Below, one piece after another: positions 1 through 8,889 of a DNA stretch of 64,000 bases; the first letter of the stretch is position 1, and each line of letters opens with the position of its first letter. Source of the stretch: CAVZMO01 sp963776195 (GTDB taxonomy: Bacteria > Nitrospirota > Thermodesulfovibrionia > Thermodesulfovibrionales > SM23-35); assembly GCA_963776195.1 (NCBI GenBank), contig CAVZMO010000015.1:167477-231476 (forward strand). The letters are read 5' to 3'. A model generated the notes under the pieces. It did no database searches. It saw only the letters and a program-made list of their open reading frames with translations, and was not told the origin of the DNA. The position numbers and the translations under genes are program-made.

Positions 1-5
1 TGCGG

Positions 6-491
6 ATGAATAAAACAGATGAGGGGATAACCTTAATAGAACTTTTGGTAGTAATTACTATCATCGGCATACTCGCTCTTGCCCTCGGATTTTCCTTCCA
101 GGATTGGATAGGTAACTACAGGGTAGAGAGCCAGACAAAGGAGATGTATATCGATTTGATGAATGCAAGGGCAAGGGCGATGCAGAGGAACAGATGTCAT
201 TTTGTGGTTGTAACTGCTAATAACTATCAGATATTTGAAGATGCAAATGAAAATTGCGCATACGATGCCGGTACTGATACGGCATTGACGGCGTTCACAA
301 GTCCGAAAACATTGACTTATACATCAAATTGGACTGGGAGCGTCACCATGGATACGAGGGGAATTGTTAAACCGAATGATACTATTCGGGTTAACATTCT
401 TGGAAATAATCCTGATTATGACTGCATCATAATTTATTTTACAAGGATTAATATGGGGAAATGGACTGGGAGTAGTTGTGATGCTAAATAA
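6..491 (+). CDS. GspH/FimT-type minor pseudopilin
   Basis: A 161-residue prepilin-like protein. The N-terminus has a short polar leader (MNKTDEG) followed by a class III prepilin signal, I-T-L-I-E-L-L then a hydrophobic stretch of about 20 residues; cleavage by PilD would follow the Gly, and Glu at mature position 5 is present. The rest has the beta-rich globular style of GspH/FimT, with Cys residues near positions 64, 84, 139 and 158 that could form disulfides. It starts a run of four pseudopilin genes (PilV, PilW and PilX types follow), so it probably initiates the type IV pilus or type II secretion pseudopilus tip. The first bases of the window are just upstream, so the true operon start is not visible. 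It overlaps the next gene by 11 bases. Confidence 0.85.
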   Translation: MNKTDEGITLIELLVVITIIGILALALGFSFQDWIGNYRVESQTKEMYIDLMNARARAMQRNRCHFVVVTANNYQIFEDANENCAYDAGTDTALTAFTSPKTLTYTSNWTGSVTMDTRGIVKPNDTIRVNILGNNPDYDCIIIYFTRINMGKWTGSSCDAK

Positions 492-945
492 AAAGGGATT
501 GACGCTCGTTGAGGTGCTGATTGCGATGGTGGTGCTTCTGTTAGTATCCCTCGCCATGCTGCAGACTGCATTATTAGGTATTGATTCCAATATGAGGAAT
601 GTCCTTAGAGACGAGGCCGTGAGCATAGCTGAGCAGAGGATGAATTATACAAGTTCTATTCCTTTTGCCACATTGGCCTTGTGGGCAGGCCTATCTGATA
701 ATGGCGACGGCAATAGCCCTACCACTGTTAATCTGCCCGCTTGTGCATCGGCTACTTCTCCTGCTGCAGGCCCGTATCCAGTACGTATACCGAGGAATAT
801 CAGAAATATAACTGGCTTTAATTTTGGCACACGGAGAACAGTCACTGCATTAGGTAGTGATATGCGGGTTGACATTTTAGTAAGATGGCAATATAAGAAT
901 GAATGCTTTACACATCAGATTTCAACAGTAGCGAGGCGACCATGA
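481..945 (+). CDS. pilV: PilV-type minor pilin
   Basis: A 154-residue protein with a class III prepilin signal near the start (NKKGLTLVEVLIAMVVLLL), cleavage after Gly, Glu at mature position 5. Length and position between a FimT-like and a PilW-like gene match PilV, a minor pilin that primes pilus assembly in the inner membrane. ATG at 481 is preferred; GTG at 478 adds one residue. The start lies inside the end of the upstream gene and the stop overlaps the next start (ATGA at 942), so translation is probably coupled. I see no frameshift here, unlike some neighbours. The family is clear from the N-terminus; the globular part is not strongly diagnostic. Confidence 0.8.
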   Translation: MLNKKGLTLVEVLIAMVVLLLVSLAMLQTALLGIDSNMRNVLRDEAVSIAEQRMNYTSSIPFATLALWAGLSDNGDGNSPTTVNLPACASATSPAAGPYPVRIPRNIRNITGFNFGTRRTVTALGSDMRVDILVRWQYKNECFTHQISTVARRP

Positions 946-2120
946 TTAAACGGGAAGAAGGCTTTTCTTTAGTCGAGCTGCTGATAACCATGGTCGTTTT
1001 TGTGCTTGTAATAGCTGCGGCCTCACAAATTTTTACAGGACTTTTAACACAGTTCAAGCAGCAGAGCAAGATAGCGGAGACAAATATTGAAGGCATAATG
1101 GGGCTCGAGATTTTGAGGCAGGATATAGCGCACGCGGGATATGGACTGCCATGGAATGGGCTTGTAACCTATAGTGAGTCCACTAATAACCCTTTTTCCC
1201 TTAATGACGCCCCATCTGGTGCGCCATGCGCTATAAAAAGCCGGAATAATGTAGATTCTTATGCAGCTCCGAATGACATATTTAATGGATCAGATTATCT
1301 TGTGATCAAATCGGTAAGTGTTGCAGCTAATAATGCAGCTAATAAGTGGACCCTTCTTAGTTCCGTATCGCCATATACTAAAATTCCGACAGGAAGTTGG
1401 ACGCCGTCGAGTGAAAACTTGGCAAGTACAGATAGGGTTATAGTCCTTTCACCGGGAACTACAGCTGAGAGGGTATTGGTCGTCAATGGCACATCATTTT
1501 CTACTACATATAATGATGTGGTTAATACGCCCTGGCGCCCGACGGATGCAACCGATACGCGTATAGTATACGGAATTAATACAGAAGATTCTAATGCGCC
1601 GGTAAGACCTTTTAACAGGGCTGATTATTCTATAAGAATACCTGCTGGGGGTGTTCCACAGAGGTGTGCTCCAAATACTGGCATTCTTTACAAAGCCACA
1701 ATGAATCATGATACAGATGGAAATTATACCTTCCTTCCCCTTCTTGACTGCGTGGCAGATATGCAGGTTGTCTTCGGCCTTGATCAGAATGAAAACGGTA
1801 CAGTAAATTGCTATACCAACAACCTTTCAACAGGTATAGTTAAAACAGGTGGTGTAAATTCACAAAATATAAGGAATGAGGTTAAAGAAGTCAGGGTTTA
1901 TATCCTTGCCCACGAAGGACAGAGAGATGTGAATTTTACCTTTAATAATTTCTCTCCTGCTACTCCTTATATCAGAGTCGGTGAGTCATCGCCACCGCTT
2001 GCAGTTTGTGAAGGAGGGATTGCAGGCCAGGATTTTGATCTTAGTACGATTACCAACTATTTAAACTATAGATGGAAGGTTTATACAATAGTTGTAAAAC
2101 CAAATAATTTAGGCAGTTGA
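942..2120 (+). CDS. pilW: PilW-type minor pilin
   Basis: A 392-residue protein with a class III prepilin signal right after a short leader (REEGFSLVELLITMVVFVL). The long, beta-rich globular domain with several Cys residues and a central region of small and aromatic residues resembles PilW, the largest minor pilin of the FimU-PilV-PilW-PilX-PilE priming complex. The ATG at 942 overlaps the pilV stop as ATGA; an upstream in-frame extension to 903 would put residues before the leader and is rejected. Twelve bases separate it from the PilX-like gene. It likely sits at the pilus tip or acts in assembly; the exact partner system (T4P or T2SS) cannot be decided because the main assembly genes are outside the window. 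Confidence 0.8.
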   Translation: MIKREEGFSLVELLITMVVFVLVIAAASQIFTGLLTQFKQQSKIAETNIEGIMGLEILRQDIAHAGYGLPWNGLVTYSESTNNPFSLNDAPSGAPCAIKSRNNVDSYAAPNDIFNGSDYLVIKSVSVAANNAANKWTLLSSVSPYTKIPTGSWTPSSENLASTDRVIVLSPGTTAERVLVVNGTSFSTTYNDVVNTPWRPTDATDTRIVYGINTEDSNAPVRPFNRADYSIRIPAGGVPQRCAPNTGILYKATMNHDTDGNYTFLPLLDCVADMQVVFGLDQNENGTVNCYTNNLSTGIVKTGGVNSQNIRNEVKEVRVYILAHEGQRDVNFTFNNFSPATPYIRVGESSPPLAVCEGGIAGQDFDLSTITNYLNYRWKVYTIVVKPNNLGS

Positions 2121-2132
2121 TTTGAGGTAAAT

Positions 2133-2856
2133 ATGAAAAGTCAGAAGTCAGAAATCAGAAGTCAGAAGTCAAATCCCCCCAGCCCCCCTTTGCTAAAGGG
2201 TGGCGAGGGGGGATTGCTGAATGAAAAAGGCATTGCCCTTGTTATGGTACTTGTACTTTCAGCAGTTGTCCTTGCCATTATGGCGGGATTGATATATATG
2301 GTAACCTCTGGAACACAGGTTTCCGGTATTCAAAAGAGATATAAAACCGCCATCGAGGCTGGGGTAGGGGGAGCGAATATTACATTCCAGGTCATTAAAT
2401 TAAAAGAAGATACACCCGGCACCACTTCTCTCCTAAATTATCTTACAAACGGAGGCATTCCTTCCAACATTATAACTCCTATCACATGTGCCAGTACAGA
2501 CAGATATGGTAATTCTTTTACTGGATTAAATGCAAAACTTAATGCGCCGACGTTCTGCATGGTCTGCGGATTGCAATAGCTCGCTGACTATAACACCACC
2601 TGTGAGTGGTGACAACAACACCTATGATATGAGATTTGATTTCGGAACAAACCCTACATACAGGGTTTATTCAAAAATAGTTGATACTGTATATGGGAAT
2701 ACGGGTGGAGACACGGGTATAGTAAGGAACCAAGTGACTGGACCGAACGACGAGCAGGGTGTGACCGTTCCGTTTCTCTATACCATCGAGCTGGATGCAG
2801 AAAATCCGGCCAATCCTGCTGAAAGGGCAAAGCTGTCTATCCTTTATAAAGAATAA
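2133..2856 (+). CDS. pilX: PilX-type minor pilin, one frameshift
   Basis: The N-terminal part (2133-2579) carries EKGIALVMVLVLSAVV, the PilX-like signal; the C-terminal part continues in another frame to 2856. Dropping one T near 2551 joins them smoothly (…NAPT then SAWSADCN…), so this is one gene with a single-base shift, either an assembly error or a real mutation. The leader is unusually long, about 32 residues, because a GC-rich palindromic repeat (2172-2215) and a stretch of AGTCAGA-like short repeats are read through in frame ahead of the prepilin signal. The start at 2133 is preceded by GAGGT, so the repeats are probably translated. Fourth gene in the pseudopilin run; a lipoprotein gene follows after one base. 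Confidence 0.7.
2172..2215. repeat. GC-rich palindromic dispersed repeat inside pilX leader
   Basis: The arms AATCCCCCC and GGGGGGATT bracket a CT-rich and GA-rich centre, forming a near-perfect hairpin of about 44 bases. In frame it encodes NPPSPPLLKGGEGG, a peptide that recurs in many bacterial genomes where this repeat has entered genes. Here it sits between the start codon and the prepilin signal of the PilX-like gene. Confidence 0.7.
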
Positions 2857-2857
2857 A

Positions 2858-3766
2858 ATGTATAGATTTTTGTTTATCATAATATTTATTCTCTTGTTTT
2901 CATGCTCGTCGGAAAAACCTGGCGAATTCAACAGCCAAAAACCTTCTCAATCGGAAGGACCTCCAGCAACCAAATTTTATTCGTTGCAAATAACCCCTCA
3001 AGACCCTATACGTAATTCAACATTATATCTTATTCCAGGAGGGTTTAATCTTTCTGATGCAAAAATAGAGTGGTTCGTAAATGGAATTCTAACCACAAGC
3101 GCCTTGCCGGATCAATTCAAAACAACAGAAATTAATAAAGATAATACAGTACAGGTAAAGACAACAATACAGGGCAAGGAGATACTTTCGAACAGTGTGA
3201 AGATAAAAAATGCTCCTCCTGACATCAGCGGGATTAAATTCCTTCCGCCGGTCTTTGCCCCTGGCGGCGCTATTCTCAGTGTCGAGGTCACAGGAAAAGA
3301 TATTGATGAAGATACCGTGACGTTCACCTATGAATGGACAAAAAATGGCAGGTTTGCAGGGAATGAAAACAGGATAGATGAGCCGCTTCACAGAGGCGAT
3401 AAATTTTCTCTTAAGGTAGTTCCCTTTGACGGTGAGGAGTATGGAAAACCCGCTGTCCTTTCCAGGGAGGTTGCAAATATGTCGCCAAAGATCAAGGAAA
3501 TCAAGAAAATTGGTTTCGACGGAAAGGTATTAACCTATCAGGTGATTGCTGTAGACATTGATGATGACCCCCTGACCTATTCCCTGAAAACCGCGCCTTC
3601 CGGCATGTCTATTGATCCGGCAACAGGATTGATAAAATGGGATGCCTCGTCCGATTTTAAAGGGAAAACCCTGTTTACTGTTTCAGTTACCGACGGTCAC
3701 GGCGGGGAGGCATCGCAAAGCTTCAACCTTGAGATCAAATCCGAACAAAAGGGACCGTCGAGGTGA
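2858..3766 (+). CDS. Secreted lipoprotein with cadherin-like/Ig-type repeats
   Basis: A 302-residue protein starting MYRFLFIIIFILLFSCSS: a lipoprotein signal with a lipobox ending at Cys 16. After a low-complexity linker come two or three beta-sandwich repeats; the last one (about residues 205-290) has the LTYSLKTAPSGMSID…GLIKWDAS pattern of dystroglycan-type cadherin-like or putative-Ig domains, which bind calcium or mediate protein contacts outside the cell. ATG 2858 is chosen because it gives a clean signal peptide and lies one base after the pilX stop; the open frame extends upstream to 2795 but that part overlaps pilX. Being last in the pseudopilin run, it may act in pilus biogenesis or surface attachment, but no specific function can be assigned. 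Confidence 0.75.
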   Translation: MYRFLFIIIFILLFSCSSEKPGEFNSQKPSQSEGPPATKFYSLQITPQDPIRNSTLYLIPGGFNLSDAKIEWFVNGILTTSALPDQFKTTEINKDNTVQVKTTIQGKEILSNSVKIKNAPPDISGIKFLPPVFAPGGAILSVEVTGKDIDEDTVTFTYEWTKNGRFAGNENRIDEPLHRGDKFSLKVVPFDGEEYGKPAVLSREVANMSPKIKEIKKIGFDGKVLTYQVIAVDIDDDPLTYSLKTAPSGMSIDPATGLIKWDASSDFKGKTLFTVSVTDGHGGEASQSFNLEIKSEQKGPSR

Positions 3767-3950
3767 AAAAGAATGTCCGCTTAGGTCCCGGTGCGCCTCC
3801 AACGGGTGAGGCAATAATAGTGCCGCCTCCAAAGGAAGGCATGAAAGACTGAAAAAGAAGATCCAGGTGGCCACAGGTGTTATCGTCGAAGCAGAAAATC
3901 AGACTGCCTTTTCAGTTGTTTCTAAAATAATACACTGGCTGAAAAAATAG
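3763..3950 (+). CDS. Possible small basic protein, one frameshift (unrecognised)
   Basis: GTG at 3763 overlaps the lipoprotein stop as GTGA, suggesting translational coupling. The first frame gives about 29 residues (KKNVRLGPGAPPTGEA…), stopping near 3852; the adjacent frame continues with KKKIQVATGVIVEAENQ… to a stop at 3948-3950. A single-base shift near 3835-3850 would merge these into a protein of about 62 residues. I do not recognise a family. It could also be the remnant of a longer gene. Support is limited to coupling, protein-like composition and the abundance of similar one-base shifts nearby. Confidence 0.3.
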
Positions 3951-3955
3951 ACATT

Positions 3956-5967
3956 CTAACTGTCTAAAAGAAAAACGGAGACTGTCAAGACGAAATTCAG
4001 TGCGCCGCCTACAAGCAGTGCAAAGGGAATTATGAGACCATCATAAGCAAGGACGTCTTTATCCCTCTCTCTTTAACCATCATGAAGAAGTTTGCAAGAC
4101 ACGGTACAAAAAGGGTCAAAGTCACAAGGCTCACGATAACCTGATTTTCATTCATAAGCCCGTGTCGTGCGAGGGCGAACATTCCCGCAGCGCCGTAATC
4201 TCTTCTGAGGAACCCCATGAGGAGAGCCTCTGTTGCCTTTGCAGGCAATCCCAAAAAATGACGACTACCGGAGAAGCCGCGGATTCCAGCCAGCCGAGGA
4301 TGTTCATTTTATCGAAGATAAAGAGAATCAGGGTGCCGAGGACGAAAAGGGGAACGGCTTCTTTCAGGTACCACTCGATCCTGCTGAGTGTTTTCATGAC
4401 GATATTTCTCATAGTAGGGACCCTCAGAGGCGGCAGCTCTATAAAAAAATCGGGTTTTTCCCCTGGGACCACTTTTGATGCGAGATAGCCTGAAAGGACA
4501 AGAACCACAATTATGCATCCGGCCCACCACAAGGCCGCCCGTATCGGGAGCGGTCCGAGCATGCCGAAGACAACGCCGAGCTGCGCGGAACAGGGAATAG
4601 CCAGGGCTATAAGGAATGTTGCTATGACCCTTTCCCTGTTTGTTTCGAGTATCCTCGTCGACATGGCGGCCATCGTGCCGCATCCGAGGCCGAGGATCAT
4701 GGGAAGTACAGCTTTACCGTTCAGTCCGAGCAACCTGAAAACCCTATCCGATACCACCGCAAGCCTCGGAAGATATCCGCTGTCTTCCAGAAAACCAAAT
4801 GCAAGAAAGAAGGTTGTCGTGATCGGAAGAATAATTCCTAGAGCATACGTCAAAGCCATGGTGAAAATCCCGAACTGTCCCACAAGCATGTCTTGTAGAA
4901 AAGGGACGGGGATAAGCGCTTTTATCGTTTTTCCTATAGCGGGAGTTAAATATGTGCTGAAAATGACATTTTGGATAAAGTCCACGAGGACACCCGCTCC
5001 GAATTTCCCGACAAACTCATAAAAACCGAAAATCACAAGAAGGAGTATGGGTACGCCGATGACGGGGTGCATCGTCCACTTGCTAAGCCTTTGGGCGAAA
5101 GCTCCTGTTTGTGTTACATTGTTTTTCTGGACCTTTCCCGTTATATCCTGTGCGAGTTTTATCCTGGACTGACTTATCAAAGAAGAGATCGGCTCTCTCA
5201 ATTTCGACTGTGCCTCATCCCTTAAATCCTCTATGCGCTTAATATCTTCGGTGACGAGATTTGTCATGAGCCAGTCCTTCAGGCTCTCATCACCCGAGAG
5301 TATCATTAGTGCTATCGACCGTCTTGAGATGTTCGCTTCAGGGAGAATATCCGCGATCCTTTGCCCCATATTCCTCTATTACGGGATTATAAACCGTCTC
5401 TATAGACGGAAGTCGCGGGTTTAAAATTGCCTCCCTCAGTCTCTGGATGCCTTTCCTCTGGGGAGCCACGGTACCGATAACTTCAATATTCAACAGCGTA
5501 CTCAGGTTTTGGTAGTCTATTTCGATCCCCCTTGCTTTTGCCTCGTCCTCCATATTCAGGTCGAGTATGCAGGGAAGTTCCATCTCCGAAAGCTGTATCA
5601 AAAGCATAAGTGCTCTTTTCAGGTTCTTGGCATCTGCAACAAGGACAGTAGTCTGCTGTTCCTCCTTCAGCAGGATATCTCTCGTGACTTTTTCGTCCTC
5701 ACTCATGGGAGTCAGGTTATTTACACCGGGAGAATCGATAATAAGAAGGCTTTTATTGCCCGCGCTCGTATTACCGTAAGAGACCTCCACGGTTGTGCCC
5801 GGATAGTTGGAAACCGTCACGTATTTTCCGGTGAGAAGGCCGAAGATAACACTCTTGCCGACATTGGGATTCCCGATCAATATCACTTTTTCATATTTGG
5901 GATGTCCCCCGCGATGTCTTAACCGCCGTCTCTTGCCGGGTTGCGTCATTTCTTTTTCTTCTGGCAT
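3956..5967 (-). CDS. feoB: Ferrous iron transporter FeoB, three frameshifts
   Basis: FeoB imports Fe(II) across the inner membrane. The N-terminal G domain (5338-5967) shows G1 GNPNVGKS, switch I SNYPGTTVEV, G3 DSPGV and an NMED G4-like motif. The membrane part (4152-5369) has gate-like repeats such as LGLGCGTMAA, and the C-terminal helices run on in other frames to 3956. Three single-base corrections restore one frame of about 670 codons: one extra G in the GGGG run near 5365, one missing T in the T run near 4250, and one missing base near 4047. These look like sequence errors. The gene overlaps the end of fur (ATG at 5967, or ATG at 5949), so iron sensing and uptake form one transcript. No FeoA gene is seen nearby. 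Confidence 0.85.
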
Positions 5968-6377
5968 TTTTTACAGTATCCTCTTATTTCCAAGGTATGG
6001 CCCGCTCCGTGAAACCCCCTTTTCTGCAGATGTTTTCCTGGAGTCTTTCGAGTTCTTCAGAATAAAACTCAATGACTTTCCCGCATTGGATGCAAAGCAT
6101 ATGATCATGGTGTTCATGGCCGAAGGTGTGTTCATAAATAGTGCCGTGTTCGTTCTTCCTGACCCTATCGATGAGTCCGCAATCGCACAGAAGGTTCAGC
6201 GTCCTGTAAACGGAGGCCCGCGATGCCTTCAACCCGGTCTCCTTTATCTGCAGATAGAGGGTCTCGGGATCGAAATGCCCGTTGCAGAGATAAGGTCTTC
6301 TGGAGGATGGCGGACCGCTCTTTTGTAAACCGCCGTCCTCTTTCTTTCAGGAATTTGTTGAAGATTTTCTTTTCCAT
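5946..6377 (-). CDS. fur: Fur-family metal-dependent repressor, two compensating frameshifts
   Basis: A 143-residue Fur-family regulator after two single-base corrections: one extra A near 6283 (giving SLHGHFDPETLY) and one missing G near 6000 (giving TERGHTLEIRGYCKKC). The winged-helix N-terminus (RFTKERSAIL; SRASVYRTLNLL recognition helix) and the dimerisation/metal part (HEHHDHMLCIQCGK, then CKKC) are intact, including both CxxC pairs for structural zinc. The total length is a multiple of three, as expected if both shifts are read errors. ATG 6377 (MEKKIFNKF) is preferred over an upstream frame extension. It is followed without a gap by feoB. A palindrome abuts the start codon (6381-6399), suggesting autoregulation. 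Confidence 0.85.
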
Positions 6378-6380
6378 GTA

Positions 6381-6399
6381 ATTGAGATTGAGTCTCAAT
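6381..6399 (-). promoter_or_regulatory. Candidate Fur-type operator at fur start
   Basis: ATTGAGA-TTGAG-TCTCAAT is a perfect 7-bp inverted repeat spanning 19 bases, the length of a classical Fur box, ending three bases upstream of the fur start codon. It differs from the Escherichia coli GATAAT core. Its position predicts repression of fur-feoB by the gene product. Confidence 0.5.
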
Positions 6400-6554
6400 A
6401 ACAATTGTAATCGTTACAGGCTTTCATAAGTCAATGAATAATTCCCGGTTGTCATTGCCGGTTTTACATTTTTTTCTCATTTATGCTAAGGTTATAATTT
6501 TAGAGAGCGTTCTTTTTTTCTGAGACAAAAAGATATATTGGAGGATGGTGTATA

Positions 6555-7754
6555 TTGAAAAAGATTGTCCTTGCATACTCCGGAGGGCTCGATACCTCTG
6601 TTGCCATAAAATGGCTGAAGGAAACCTACAATGCTAAAGATAATCGCGTTCTGTGCGGACCTCGGCCAGGGTGAAGATCTGGAAGCGGTAAAGAAGAAGG
6701 CATTAAAGACCGGCGCATCAAAGGTTTACGTCGAAGATCTGAGAGAGGAATTTGTCAGAGAATATATTTTCCCGATGCTCAGGGCGAATGCGGTTTATGA
6801 AGGGGCATATCTGCTGGGGACGTCGATCGCCAGACCGCTGATCGCAAAGAAGCAGATAGAGATTGCTGCGAAAGAAGGGGCTGAAGCCGTCGCCCATGGC
6901 GCCACCGGAAAGGGGAACGACCAGGTGAGGTTTGAACTCACCTATTACGCGCTTAAGCCTGATATGAAGGTCATAGCTCCATGGAGGGAGTGGCCCTTTG
7001 ATTCGAGAGGGTCTTTGATCGAATATGCGAGGAGACACGGTATCCCTGTTACGGCGACGAAAGAAAAGCCGTACAGCATCGACAGGAACCTTTTTCACAT
7101 AAGCTACGAAGGAGGGATACTTGAAGACCCATGGCAGGAGCCGCCGTCTGACATGTATACGATGATTACGCCCCCCGAGAAGGCTCCCGATAAACCGGTG
7201 TACATGGAAATCTCCTATGACAAAGGTAATCCTGTTGCAATCGATAATAAGCGCATGTCACCTGCAAAGCTTCTGGGAAAATTGAATGCTATCGCAGGTG
7301 AAAACGGCATCGGGAGGGTGGATATGGTAGAGAACAGGTACGTTGGAATTAAGTCGAGGGGCGTTTATGAAACACCCGGGGGGACGGTGCTCCATGCAGC
7401 CCACAGGGCGGTGGAATCACTCGTCCTTGACAGGGAGGTAATGCATTTCAGGGACTCCCTTATAACTCGCTATGCGGAACTTATCTATTACGGCTACTGG
7501 TTTTCTCCCGAGCGGCTTGCCATACAGAGTCTTATGGACGAAATACAGAAAGACGTGAAGGGAACGGTCAGGTTGAAGCTTTATAAGGGAACTGTTTTGT
7601 AGCCGGCAGAAAATCTCCCCGTTCCCTGTATAACCCCGAACTTGCGACGTTCGAGAAAGAGGATCTATATAATCAGAAGGATGCGGAAGGTTTTATCAAG
7701 ATCAGCGCGCTGAGGTTGAAATTGGGGAAATTGAAAAACCAGGGCCAAAGGTAA
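6555..7754 (+). CDS. argG: Argininosuccinate synthase, two frameshifts
   Basis: Condenses citrulline and aspartate with ATP in arginine synthesis. The N-terminal PP-loop AYSGGLDTSV lies in a frame starting with TTG at 6555 (GGAGG at 6540); the main frame (6631-7602) follows after one extra A near 6634, and the last 50 residues (VAGRKSPRSLYNPELATF…) continue in another frame to 7754 after one missing T near 7595. The corrected product is 399 residues, the usual length for the family, and the two shifts cancel in length, so I treat them as sequence errors. Oriented divergently from fur-feoB. No other arg genes are in the window. Confidence 0.88.
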
Positions 7755-7802
7755 CTATCCATGACAACACAGGACCTGCGGTGTCTTTAATTTAGTAAAT
7801 CT

Positions 7803-8889
7803 ATGGAAGATCTTACATACTGGATTGCGTTATCCATGGTGCCCGATATCGGTCCCGTGGGGGCCAGGAAGTTGCTCACGGTATTTGGAAAGCCTAAAAA
7901 TATCTTCGATGCGGGCTTTGATGCCCTGACTGCCGTGGAAGGAATCGGCCTGCAGAGGGCAATAAATATTAAAGCATTTTCATCTTGGAAAGAAGTCGAA
8001 GAAAAGATCCAGGTCATGGGAAAAAGGGGGATTAAGGCCGTTCTTATCGGAGAACCGTCATATCCGGAGATGCTCAAGGAAATAGGGGATGCACCCGTCA
8101 TTCTTTATACTAAGGGAGAGATCCAGCCTCAGGACCGATTTGCCATCGCGATTGTCGGGGTCCCGCAAATTAACACACTATGGGGCGTCGGCTGCGGAAG
8201 ACATTTCAGAAAACCTTGCCTTTATGGGGTTTACCGTTGTGAGCGGTATGGCAAGAGGCGTTGATTCCATTTGTCACAAGGGAGCGCTGAAGGCCGGCGG
8301 GAGAACGATCGCGGTATTGGGTTCAGGGCCCGATGTGCCTTATCCTCCGGAAAACAAGACGTTAATGGACAAAATTGCAGACTCCGGAGGTGTTGTCAGC
8401 GAGTTTCCTCCCGGTACGCCGCCCGACAAAGAAAATTTCCCGAGAAGAAACAGGCTGATAAGCGGGCTTTCTTTGGGTGTGCTTGTAATAGAAGCCACCG
8501 CCGGCAGCGGTGCCCTGATAACCGCCCGGTATGCACTTGAGCAAGGAAGAGAAGTCTTTGCAGTGCCGGGCAATATAACGTCATCTAATTCTGAAGGGAC
8601 AAACGAACTCATTAAGAAAGGGGCGGTACTTACGAGGAGAGCGGAAGATATTGTCGAGGAACTCGCTCCTGTCTTGAAAGGGTTTATCCGGGCGAGGGAT
8701 AAGATTAAAATAGAGATTACAGACGAAGAAAAGGGAATTTGCAATCTGCTTTCCGGAGAGCCGAAACAGATAGATGTTATCTTCAGGGAGAGCGGGCTAC
8801 CGGCTTCAAAGGCACTCGGAATCCTGCTCGGATTAGAGCTGAAGGGTGCTGTTAAACAAATTACAGGAAAGAGGTTTTATCTGGCATGA
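7803..8889 (+). CDS. dprA: DNA-processing protein DprA, one frameshift
   Basis: DprA/Smf loads RecA onto single-stranded DNA taken up during transformation. The N-terminal helix-hairpin-helix-like part (GPVGARKLLTVFG…VEGIGLQRA) leads to the Rossmann-like fold with SGMARGVDS, GSGPDVPYPPEN and FPRRNRLISGLS, and a C-terminal winged helix. The frame breaks near 8157 in a GGGG run: removing one G joins AIAIVG to SRKLTHYG, the canonical family motif. The corrected length, about 361 residues, is normal. The stop overlaps the topA start (ATGAG), a common dprA-topA arrangement. Together with the pilin genes it suggests possible DNA uptake ability, which is inference. Confidence 0.88.
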
